A stretch of DNA of 64,000 nucleotides from positions 186,001 through 250,000 of the forward strand of contig NZ_APHW01000111.1 of assembly GCF_002741985.1 (NCBI RefSeq). The letters run 5' to 3'. The DNA comes from Vibrio rotiferianus CAIM 577 = LMG 21460 (GTDB lineage Bacteria > Pseudomonadota > Gammaproteobacteria > Enterobacterales > Vibrionaceae). Below are positions 16,866 through 23,826 of this stretch, one piece after another; positions within the stretch are counted from its first letter, which is position 1; each line of letters opens with the position of its first letter. The position numbers and the translations under genes are program-made. The notes under the pieces are model-generated. The model made no database searches, had not been told where the DNA came from, and saw only the letters and a program-made list of their open reading frames with translations.

Positions 16866-18989
16866 TTATAAAACCGATAGTTGAGATTGTTGCAATTTGA
16901 ACTTGCGACCACTGTAAATAAAAATCGCGACAAATACTGCGCAGCTTGCTACACGAACCAACATTGGGATGTCGTGCCAAACCAGCAATGTACCCACCAC
17001 AATCAACACAAGACGCAGCAGAATGTTTAGAGGACCTTCCAAGTAACCTTCAATCGCACCGATCAATGCATAGGTACCGATGATGGCAAAGAAGCCTACG
17101 GTAATTACCGACGTCACATCCCAACTTACCAAGCCTGTGTAGGCAATAAGTAGCGGCACAAGATACAAACCTTTGGCGATTTTCCACGCCATTAAACCGG
17201 TGCGCATTGGCGGTGTTTTTGCAATGGTTGCCGCAGCAAAAGCGGTCAAACACACTGGAGGGGTTACGTTGCTGTCTTGCGATAACCAGAAGATAATGAG
17301 GTGAGCAGCCAGCAGTGCTAAGCCTACCGCTTCCATACCCAGACTTTGCTCTAGTAGGGTTTCCATAAAGTCAGCGGGCACTAACGCCACCATTTCTTTC
17401 GCGGTTTCCAACGCCATTGGGGCATTGAGCAGTTCTAGCTTTTCTGGCGCCGCCAACATAAAGATGGCTTTTGCTTGTTCAGGCAATTGACCTGACACCA
17501 TCAATTCAAGCAATTGATTTTCCGCAATCAACTTGTAAAGCGCAGGGGCAGACAGTGTACCCAATACAATATACGCCGCTGTCACGGGTAAACCCATACC
17601 TAAAACAAGAGAAGCGAGCGCAATCAGGACGATCATGATGAACAAGTCGCCATTCGCCCAACCGTCGATCATCAGTGAAAACGTGTTGCCGATGCCTGTT
17701 GTGCTGATCACGTTGATCACCAAACCAATACCCACCAGCAATACGGCAGTTGTCGCCATGTTTTTCGCGCCTTGCGAAAGTGCTTCGATGATCGCTTTTG
17801 GTCCCATCTTATGCTCTTTCGAAAACCAAGAAGCCACCACCACTGAAATGATCGACAAGCCCGCAGCGTAAGTCGGTGTAAAGCCTTGAACCAATAAAGT
17901 GACCAATACCGCCAATGGGATAAGATTGTGCCAACCGCTGATCAGCACTTTAAGTAATGATTCATCGCTGGTAGTGATCTTCTGAACGCCGCTGCGTTTG
18001 GCTTCGATACGCACAAAGAACGCCACAGACAAGAAATAGATAAGAGCAGGAATGAAAGAAACGGCAATAATATCAACATACGGAATTTGCGTGTAAGACG
18101 CCATGATAAAAGCACCCGCTCCCATCACTGGTGGCATCAACTGACCACCTGTCGACGCCGCAGCCTCAACGCCCGCTGCAAAGCGCGAAGGGAAACCTGC
18201 TTTTTGCATCAAAGGAATACTGATAACACCGGTGGAAACCGTATTTGCCACACTAGAGCCCGATACTGAGCCCATCAAACCGGAGCCAATCACTGCGATA
18301 AAACCCGGACCGCCGATGATTTTGCCTGCCGCAGCACGTGCCACATTGATGATGTAATCACCAACACCAGAGCGAACGAGAAATGCACCAAACAGAATGA
18401 ACATGAATACGAAAGTCCAACTGATGCGCGAAATAGAGCCAAACATACCCTCAGAAGAATAGAAGCTGCGGTAGAGTAAGGTTTCCATGCTCAAACCCGG
18501 GAAGTGGAAAATACCTGTTGCCCACTTCCCCCAAAGTACAACGTAGCTTAAACACACCACAATCAGCACTGGAATAAACCAACCCATGGTGCGTCGAATC
18601 AGCTCAATAACAATCAGAATAGCCATGATGGCGAAGACCCAATCGCTGGTCACAAACTTCACGCCACGCTCATACAGCGCATCTTCGGCATAGGGAATGT
18701 AGAGCAAACACGCGACCGCGCCCATGGCAATTAACACATCAATGCCGAGTGCAATCTTACTCTGCTTGAGGGAGATATGAGCCGGATACCAAAGCGCACA
18801 AATCACCGCAAAGCCAGCAAAGTGGGTCGCGGAAATCCATAACTCTGGTAACGTCGATAAGGTATTAAACCAAATGTGCAAAGCAGACAACACCACGCCA
18901 AACACTGTGATTGTTGTGGTTACCCACGGAAAATCAGTGCGCGTGGGCAGCTCAAACTTCTGTAATTCCTTTTCTATTGAGTCGCTCAT
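16866..18989 (-). CDS. TAXI-type TRAP transporter fused permease (DctQ-DctM)
   Basis: A single inner membrane protein of 707 residues in which the small (DctQ) and large (DctM) TRAP permease subunits are fused, as is usual for TAXI systems. About 17 or more helices are visible; the DctM part has the typical GSGLMGSVSGSSVANTVSTG and GMGLPVTAAYIVLGTL motifs. A soluble stretch (about 490-560) interrupts the C-terminal half. ATG 18989 has GGAG at a normal distance, while the upstream in-frame ATG at 19001 sits on top of it, so the shorter start is preferred. Substrate import is Na+ driven in characterised TRAP systems. Encoded between its binding protein and lhgO. Confidence 0.92.
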   Translation of the reverse strand: MSDSIEKELQKFELPTRTDFPWVTTTITVFGVVLSALHIWFNTLSTLPELWISATHFAGFAVICALWYPAHISLKQSKIALGIDVLIAMGAVACLLYIPYAEDALYERGVKFVTSDWVFAIMAILIVIELIRRTMGWFIPVLIVVCLSYVVLWGKWATGIFHFPGLSMETLLYRSFYSSEGMFGSISRISWTFVFMFILFGAFLVRSGVGDYIINVARAAAGKIIGGPGFIAVIGSGLMGSVSGSSVANTVSTGVISIPLMQKAGFPSRFAAGVEAAASTGGQLMPPVMGAGAFIMASYTQIPYVDIIAVSFIPALIYFLSVAFFVRIEAKRSGVQKITTSDESLLKVLISGWHNLIPLAVLVTLLVQGFTPTYAAGLSIISVVVASWFSKEHKMGPKAIIEALSQGAKNMATTAVLLVGIGLVINVISTTGIGNTFSLMIDGWANGDLFIMIVLIALASLVLGMGLPVTAAYIVLGTLSAPALYKLIAENQLLELMVSGQLPEQAKAIFMLAAPEKLELLNAPMALETAKEMVALVPADFMETLLEQSLGMEAVGLALLAAHLIIFWLSQDSNVTPPVCLTAFAAATIAKTPPMRTGLMAWKIAKGLYLVPLLIAYTGLVSWDVTSVITVGFFAIIGTYALIGAIEGYLEGPLNILLRLVLIVVGTLLVWHDIPMLVRVASCAVFVAIFIYSGRKFKLQQSQLSVL

Positions 18990-19045
18990 CTCATACTCCA
19001 AGCTCTGGCGGCTTTTTCCATCTTAGAAATCGGTAGGGATAAAAT

Positions 19046-19067
19046 GCCCCGAGTCAAAACTCGGGGC
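19046..19067 (-). terminator. intercistronic hairpin after the TAXI binding protein gene
   Basis: GCCCCGAGT-CAAA-ACTCGGGGC, a perfect 9-bp stem followed on the minus strand by ATTTTATC. It lies in the 88-base gap between binding protein and permease genes; such hairpins often give partial termination or 3' protection, so the binding protein is made in excess. Confidence 0.7.
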
Positions 19068-19077
19068 GAAGTTAGCG

Positions 19078-20088
19078 TTATTTCGCCATTAGATCTGATG
19101 GGATTTCGATGCCCATTTCTTTGTAATAACGCGCCGCACCTGGGTGAAGAGGCACTGGCAAGCCAGCGATCGCTTTCTCAATCGCCATTGCTTTTGTTGC
19201 TTTGTGGATACCTTGTAGGAAAGGCAGATTCTCGTAGATCGCTTTGGTTAGTTGGTAAACGTCTTCTTCCGAGATATCTTCACGAACTGCCAAGAAGTTT
19301 GGCTGTGCAATGGTGGTGATCGGCTTATCTAGACCCGGATAAGTGTTCGCTGGGATCTCGTACTTCGTCCATAGGTTATAACTGCCATTCGCCTCTTTAA
19401 TCTGCTCATCGGTAAACGAAAGAATCGAAATGTCTTTACCCAGCGCAGCAAAAGCTTGAGTGACCGCACCAACAGGTACACCCGCAGGCGTGTTCATGCC
19501 GTCAATGGTGCCGTTTTGAAGTGCGCTCGCACTGCCGCCGTAACCCATGTACGCAAGGTTAAATTTATCAGGGTCGACCTTCAGACCTTTCATGATTTGG
19601 CGACCAGAGTTCTCAGTACCAGAGTTCTTCTTACCGATAGAGAACTTCTTGCCATCTAGGTTGTTCAGGTCAGTCACTGTGCCCGTTTTTGCTAGGTCAG
19701 AGCGAACAATAAAGTGCTCAACGTTTTGCCACAGCATAGAGACTGAACGCAGCTGCTCTTGGCGACCGCTTTTCTCATAAGGACCTTTGCCAGACCAAGC
19801 CCATGCACCGTAAAGACCTTGTAGAATCGCGAACTGTGCTTCATTTTCGTTCAGCAGTTTGACGTTTTCACCAGAGCCCGCAGAGCTGATTGCAGAAAGG
19901 GAGAAGTGGTGCTTTGGAGCCAATTTCACTTTGCTTAACGTCGCCAACGCTACGCCCACAGGATAGTAAGTACCACCTGTCGATGCCGTTGCAAGAATGT
20001 AGCTACGATCCTCTGCTGCAGCATTAGCAGCAATACCAAAAGAAGTCACAGCGACAGCCAAAGCTTTTACCAGCTTATTCATTTTCAT
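19078..20088 (-). CDS. TAXI-family TRAP transporter solute-binding protein
   Basis: Periplasmic binding protein of 336 residues. Signal peptide to about residue 25 (AANAAAED), then YILATASTGGTYYPVGVALATL, the TAXI-family opening that binds the solute carboxylate, followed by SAGSGENVKLLNENEAQFAI and GKKNSGTENSGRQIM. GGAGAG precedes the ATG. First gene of the binding protein - fused permease - lhgO operon. A consensus sigma-54 promoter lies about 80 bases upstream. TAXI proteins bind glutamate, 2-oxoglutarate or other dicarboxylates; the downstream lhgO makes a C5 hydroxy-acid likely here. Confidence 0.92.
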   Translation of the reverse strand: MKMNKLVKALAVAVTSFGIAANAAAEDRSYILATASTGGTYYPVGVALATLSKVKLAPKHHFSLSAISSAGSGENVKLLNENEAQFAILQGLYGAWAWSGKGPYEKSGRQEQLRSVSMLWQNVEHFIVRSDLAKTGTVTDLNNLDGKKFSIGKKNSGTENSGRQIMKGLKVDPDKFNLAYMGYGGSASALQNGTIDGMNTPAGVPVGAVTQAFAALGKDISILSFTDEQIKEANGSYNLWTKYEIPANTYPGLDKPITTIAQPNFLAVREDISEEDVYQLTKAIYENLPFLQGIHKATKAMAIEKAIAGLPVPLHPGAARYYKEMGIEIPSDLMAK

Positions 20089-20164
20089 TATTACTCTCCG
20101 TGTAGTCGTTTCACGATTGGGGATTTACATCATGTTAAATCTTTATTAACAACAAATTCCCTAG

Positions 20165-20180
20165 AGCAATTGAAATGCCA
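20165..20180 (-). promoter_or_regulatory. sigma-54 promoter of the TAXI-lhgO operon
   Basis: On the minus strand TGGCAT-TTCAA-TTGCT matches the RpoN -24/-12 consensus TGGCAC-N5-TTGCW, with GG and GC exactly 10 bases apart. It lies about 77-92 bases before the binding protein start. A sigma-54 activator of the DctD type is encoded about 2 kb away, and palindromic activator sites lie just upstream. Confidence 0.85.
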
Positions 20181-20228
20181 ACTTTTAAGTCATTGTATTT
20201 GTTGGCCCAAGCACAGAAAGACATCAAA

Positions 20229-20284
20229 AATGAGCAAAATTCTGCTGATTTGATAGCAAAGTAATGAGCAAGATCTTGCTCATT
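20229..20284. promoter_or_regulatory. two upstream activator sites for the sigma-54 regulator
   Basis: Site 2 (20263-20284) is a perfect 22-bp palindrome, AATGAGCA-AGATCT-TGCTCATT. Site 1 (20229-20250), AATGAGCA-AAATTC-TGCTGATT, is the same sequence with a degraded right half. Their centres are 34 bases apart and lie about 60-100 bases upstream of the -24 element, the usual place for enhancer sites of NtrC/DctD-type activators. A further ATGAGCG half-site occurs near 20408. The rest of 20285-20620 shows nothing I can name. Confidence 0.75.
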
Positions 20285-20632
20285 GAAGAGAAGAAGGTTG
20301 CACGCCTAGATCGCAAAAGGTTAATAAAATGTGATCAAGACAAAATAAATGCACGATTCACTAATAAGCAATATTTTGCCGATGCAATTTTGGATTGAAC
20401 TGCAACTAATGAGCGTCTTAACAATAAGAATAAAAAGCGCATCATTCTAAACTGCTCACTTTATAAGCGGAGGTTTATAGCCTAAACGACTACAAATAGC
20501 ACAATAATACAGCAAAACAAGCCATGTTAACGAAATGAAAAGTCATTTATTCTAATTTTGAATTTAAAAAGCAGTTCAATCCACCAGTTCAGAAACAAAC
20601 ATTGACCGTATCAACTTATTTTCTACTTCGGG

Positions 20633-20703
20633 GTTGTGCCAATAGCCCTATGTTCGTTAGGGTAACAACACGCCAAGGCAAACGTATTCCTTGGTGCTTT
20701 TTT
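20633..20703 (+). terminator. structured element with intrinsic terminator upstream of the brnQ leader peptide
   Basis: A helix GTTGT (20633-20637) / ACAAC (20665-20669) encloses a hairpin CCCTA-N7-TAGGG (20646-20662). Directly after it GCCAAGG / CCTTGGT (20672-20695) with GC and six Ts forms a good intrinsic terminator, only 17 bases before the leader peptide ATG. A TTGACC -35 candidate lies at about 20612. This is either a small RNA with its own terminator, or a first attenuation step in the brnQ leader. Confidence 0.55.
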
Positions 20704-20720
20704 GTCATTAAGGATCGCTC

Positions 20721-20816
20721 ATGTCAGCAACTGCGCAATTGCAATTCGCTTTAAAACGCCCATCTGGCGTTGCTGCTGCGATCCTCCTGCTCTCTCTGAA
20801 ACTGATTCAGAGCTGA
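20721..20816 (+). CDS. brnQ leader peptide rich in branched-chain residues (attenuator peptide)
   Basis: A 31-codon open frame with an AAGGA site 6 bases before ATG. Its second half reads GVAAAILLLSLKLIQS: Val, two Ile and five Leu codons in 13 positions, like the ilv and leu operon leader peptides. The stop codon falls inside the first of a set of mutually exclusive stems (20794-20859). The next gene is the branched-chain amino acid carrier brnQ. Function by ribosome stalling on Leu/Ile/Val codons is inferred from composition and context. Confidence 0.72.
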   Translation: MSATAQLQFALKRPSGVAAAILLLSLKLIQS

Positions 20817-20859
20817 CAGGCTATATCTTAACTTTCTGTCAGCTTGAGAAGAAGCTGAC
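20794..20859 (+). promoter_or_regulatory. four-segment alternative stem region (attenuator) before brnQ
   Basis: Four segments can pair in exclusive ways. Segment 1 CTCTGAA (20794-20800) pairs with 2 TTCAGAG (20806-20812). Segment 2 AGCTGACAG (20811-20819) pairs with 3 CTGTCAGCT (20836-20844). Segment 3 GTCAGCTT (20838-20845) pairs with 4 AAGCTGAC (20852-20859). This is the 1:2, 2:3, 3:4 plan of amino acid attenuators, but the 3:4 stem has no T tract. Control might act by Rho, by pausing, or at the brnQ ribosome binding site, whose AAGAGGAA (about 20909-20916) can pair with TTCTTCC (about 20893-20899). Confidence 0.65.
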
Positions 20860-20924
20860 GGGAACACAACATACTCCTCCCATTCCTTTCAGTTTCTTCC
20901 AAGCGAAACATAAGAGGAATAACA

Positions 20925-22235
20925 ATGTTAAGCGCACGCAATATCGCCGCTTTGGGCTTCATGACTTTCGCCATGTACTTAGGCGCGGGTAACCTGATCT
21001 TCCCTCCATTTTTGGGTTATCAAGCAGGTGAAAACTTTCTGAGCGGGATGTCTGGCTTCCTCTTGACGGGTGTAGGTCTGCCTGCGATGGCACTGGTGAT
21101 GGTGGCTATCGTAAACGGTTCAGACAAATTAACCGCTGCCCTACCTAAACCTTTGGCGACCAGTTTTTGGGTAATGGTATTTATCGTGATTGGCCCTGCG
21201 TTCGTAATACCACGTGCGATTACCGTCGCTTACCAATTTAGCTTTGCGCCAATGTTTGGTGATGCCGCTTTGGTGCCTTTCACTATTGCTTTCTGTGCTA
21301 TCACCATTTTGTTTGCGCTATACCCGGGCAAATTGGTCGACAACCTAGGCAAGATCTTAACCCCAGCATTGATGGCTATTTTAGTGATCATGTCTGTGAC
21401 CGCTCTGGTTTATCCAGCCGGCGAGCTTACTACTGCAACGGGACCATACGTATCTGGCGCATTTTCTGAAGGCTTGACCCAAGGCTACATGACCATGGAT
21501 GCGCTAGGCTCTATCGGTTTTGGTTGGATCATCTTCCGCGCGATTCGCAGCATGGGTGTGGATTGTCCAAAAGCCACCGCAAAATACACGCTAATTGCAG
21601 CTTTGATGTACGCGGTTGCAATGGCATTTGTTTACATCTCATTGGCTTACATTGGCTCAACAAGCTCATACTTAGGTTCTGAATTCAGTAACGGTGGCGA
21701 CATCTTAACGGCGTTCACCTTCAACCACTTTGGCGCGTTTGGTTCACTACTACTAGGTGCCGTGATGGTATTAGCATGTTTGACTACTGCTATCGGCGTA
21801 ACCACAGCAGGCAGTGAGTTTTACGACAACACTTTCAGCAAAGTGAACTACAAAGGCTGCGTTATTACGACCATGGTGTTGGCTGGTTTGATCGCCAACG
21901 TAGGTCTGGAGCAACTATTGGCTATCACATTACCAGCGGTTGTGGCGCTTCACCCAGTAGCGATTGCGTTGATGATCATGGCACCAGTGCGCAACAAGAT
22001 GTCGCAAATCATGGTCGTCGCGACGGCGTTCACTGCTCTAACGTTTGGTTGTGTTGATGCGCTGCACATCCTAGGTTACATGCCAGAAGCCGCAAACCAA
22101 TGGTTAGACAGCAACATGCCGCTGTACCACTACTTTGCAAGTTGGATTGTTCCGACGATCGCTATGGTGGTTGTGGGCGTAGTATTTACCCGCAAGGCAA
22201 GCCAACAACAAGCCGAGTTGGTGAACCAAGCCTAG
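20925..22235 (+). CDS. brnQ: branched-chain amino acid:cation symporter
   Basis: LIVCS-family carrier for leucine, isoleucine and valine, 436 residues with about 12 helices. Family features: the N-terminal AALGFMTFAMYLGAGNLIFPPFLG and the following GFLLTGVGLPAMALV, then LDALG-like DALGSIGFGWIIFRAIRSMG, and CLTTAIGVTTAGSEFY in the second half. AAGAGGAA precedes the ATG. It is monocistronic, ends at a bidirectional terminator, and sits behind a leader peptide and stems that suggest control by branched-chain amino acid supply. Confidence 0.95.
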   Translation: MLSARNIAALGFMTFAMYLGAGNLIFPPFLGYQAGENFLSGMSGFLLTGVGLPAMALVMVAIVNGSDKLTAALPKPLATSFWVMVFIVIGPAFVIPRAITVAYQFSFAPMFGDAALVPFTIAFCAITILFALYPGKLVDNLGKILTPALMAILVIMSVTALVYPAGELTTATGPYVSGAFSEGLTQGYMTMDALGSIGFGWIIFRAIRSMGVDCPKATAKYTLIAALMYAVAMAFVYISLAYIGSTSSYLGSEFSNGGDILTAFTFNHFGAFGSLLLGAVMVLACLTTAIGVTTAGSEFYDNTFSKVNYKGCVITTMVLAGLIANVGLEQLLAITLPAVVALHPVAIALMIMAPVRNKMSQIMVVATAFTALTFGCVDALHILGYMPEAANQWLDSNMPLYHYFASWIVPTIAMVVVGVVFTRKASQQQAELVNQA

Positions 22236-22272
22236 ATTGGCAAGTACCTTAACAAATAAGTACCTCAACAAA

Positions 22273-22296
22273 AAACGGCTTCCTCAGAAGCCGTTT
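22273..22296. terminator. bidirectional intrinsic terminator
   Basis: AAACGGCTTC-CTCA-GAAGCCGTTT between the convergent brnQ and dctD-like genes. Confidence 0.9.
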
Positions 22297-22299
22297 GTT

Positions 22300-23649
22300 C
22301 TATGTATAATCAGAGCGATTTAGACCAAACTTCTGCATCTTTTGGTTGAGGGTTCGGCGCGGTAAATCTAACTCGACCATCACATCCGTAATTCGTCCTT
22401 GGTGTCGAACTAAGGAATCGTGTAGTACCTTACGTTCAAAGTTGTGTAGCTGAATCGCCAACGGAACGCCTGCTTGCGTCTCTTCGGTTGTAGAAGATGG
22501 TCGACTGGAGAGAATTTCCATTACGGAGACGGTTTCATCCAGTGCAAAACGCATCGCGACATTCCTTAGCTCGCGCACGTTACCGGGCCAAGCGTAAGCA
22601 AGAATGGCTTTTCTATCGGCTTCACTCAGCGGACGACTCTCAGGATTACTTTTCAGAGCAAAGTGTTCGAACAAGATCAACGCGTCTTCTTCTCGCTCAC
22701 GTAATGGTGGCAAATAGATCTGCGCCACATTGAGTCGATAGTACAAATCCTGACGAAACTCATCATGATCATTGAGATCTTCTTTCGCGGCGGCGATCAC
22801 TCTCAAATCAACCGAGATCTGCTGATTACCCCCAACGCGCTCAACCGTATGTTCCTGCAATGAACGTAAGACTTTCACCTGCATAGACAGTGGCATACTC
22901 TCGATTTCATCAAAGAATAAGGTGCCTTTATCCGCGTATTCCAATTTACCAATGCGCTTTTTACCCGCTCCGGTAAATGCCCCAGCTTCGTGCCCAAACA
23001 GCTCACTTTCAAACAGGTTCTCAGGAATAGCACCACAGTTGATTGGCACAAAATGATGGGTTCTGCGTTGGCTTTCATTGTGCAAACTGGTCGCTACCAG
23101 CTCTTTACCACAACCTGTTTCACCGTAAATAATCACGTTAGTATCAATGCGTGCTAACTTGGCAACTTGTTCTCTAAGCTGTTGCATCACTCGGCTTCGC
23201 CCAATCAACACTTCTTCTAAGCCACTAACGCTAGATAGGTACTCTTGGCGATCTTGAGTGGATGTTTGTGCGCGATAGCTCTCTACCGCTTCGGTCACTC
23301 GTTGGGATAAGCGCTCAGGTTGAAAAGGTTTCTCGATAAAATCGAACGCACCGTTTTGTAACGCCCCTACTGCCATATCGACGTCACCATGTCCGGTGAT
23401 CAAGATAATCGGCGTTGGAATGTGATTGGCAATCAGGCTTTCTAGTATCGACAAACCATCGGTGTCCGGCAGGCGAACATCACTGACAATCGCATCAAAT
23501 TCTTGGCTAAGAATGGCCGCTTTGCCCTCTTCGCCTAAACTGAACGCAGTCACATCGAACCCCGCCAGTTGCAGCCATTGACTGGTAGCTTGGCGAACAA
23601 TGTCATCGTCTTCGATAAGTGCAATTTTAGGGGAGTCGTCAAAAGCCAT
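22300..23649 (-). CDS. dctD: DctD-like sigma-54-dependent response regulator
   Basis: 449-residue enhancer-binding protein. Receiver domain at 1-125 with acidic pocket EDDD (13-16), phospho-acceptor Asp57 (SDVRLPDTDG) and Lys107. AAA+ domain with Walker A GETGCGKE (176-183), the sigma-54 contact loop GAFTGA (223-228), and TLFFDEIE as Walker B. A Fis-type helix-turn-helix ends the protein (ITDVMVELDLPRRTLNQKMQKFGL). It lies next to, and divergent from, its probable kinase, an unusual arrangement since dctB and dctD are normally co-transcribed. The only clear sigma-54 promoter nearby is that of the TAXI-lhgO operon, its likely target. The symbol is by family, not proven orthology. Confidence 0.9.
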   Translation of the reverse strand: MAFDDSPKIALIEDDDIVRQATSQWLQLAGFDVTAFSLGEEGKAAILSQEFDAIVSDVRLPDTDGLSILESLIANHIPTPIILITGHGDVDMAVGALQNGAFDFIEKPFQPERLSQRVTEAVESYRAQTSTQDRQEYLSSVSGLEEVLIGRSRVMQQLREQVAKLARIDTNVIIYGETGCGKELVATSLHNESQRRTHHFVPINCGAIPENLFESELFGHEAGAFTGAGKKRIGKLEYADKGTLFFDEIESMPLSMQVKVLRSLQEHTVERVGGNQQISVDLRVIAAAKEDLNDHDEFRQDLYYRLNVAQIYLPPLREREEDALILFEHFALKSNPESRPLSEADRKAILAYAWPGNVRELRNVAMRFALDETVSVMEILSSRPSSTTEETQAGVPLAIQLHNFERKVLHDSLVRHQGRITDVMVELDLPRRTLNQKMQKFGLNRSDYT

Positions 23650-23826
23650 GAGTTACTGCCTGCTTTATAGGTGGGAAAGAAATCGCTCTTTGTTAACGGT
23701 AGCAAAAACCACTGAGGAGAAAAGGAGCTAGATCTCACTTCTTGCTTACAAGTCTTTAACATCCAACCAGTTAGGCGCACTCTTTAAAGACTGTCGGTGA
23801 GGACGCATTAGCTGAATGGAGTCAGT

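Noticed and set aside
20702-20992. 96-codon frame overlapping the brnQ leader and start
   Set aside because: It lies out of frame over the leader peptide and the brnQ N-terminus; the shorter leader peptide frame has the ribosome binding site and the attenuator layout.
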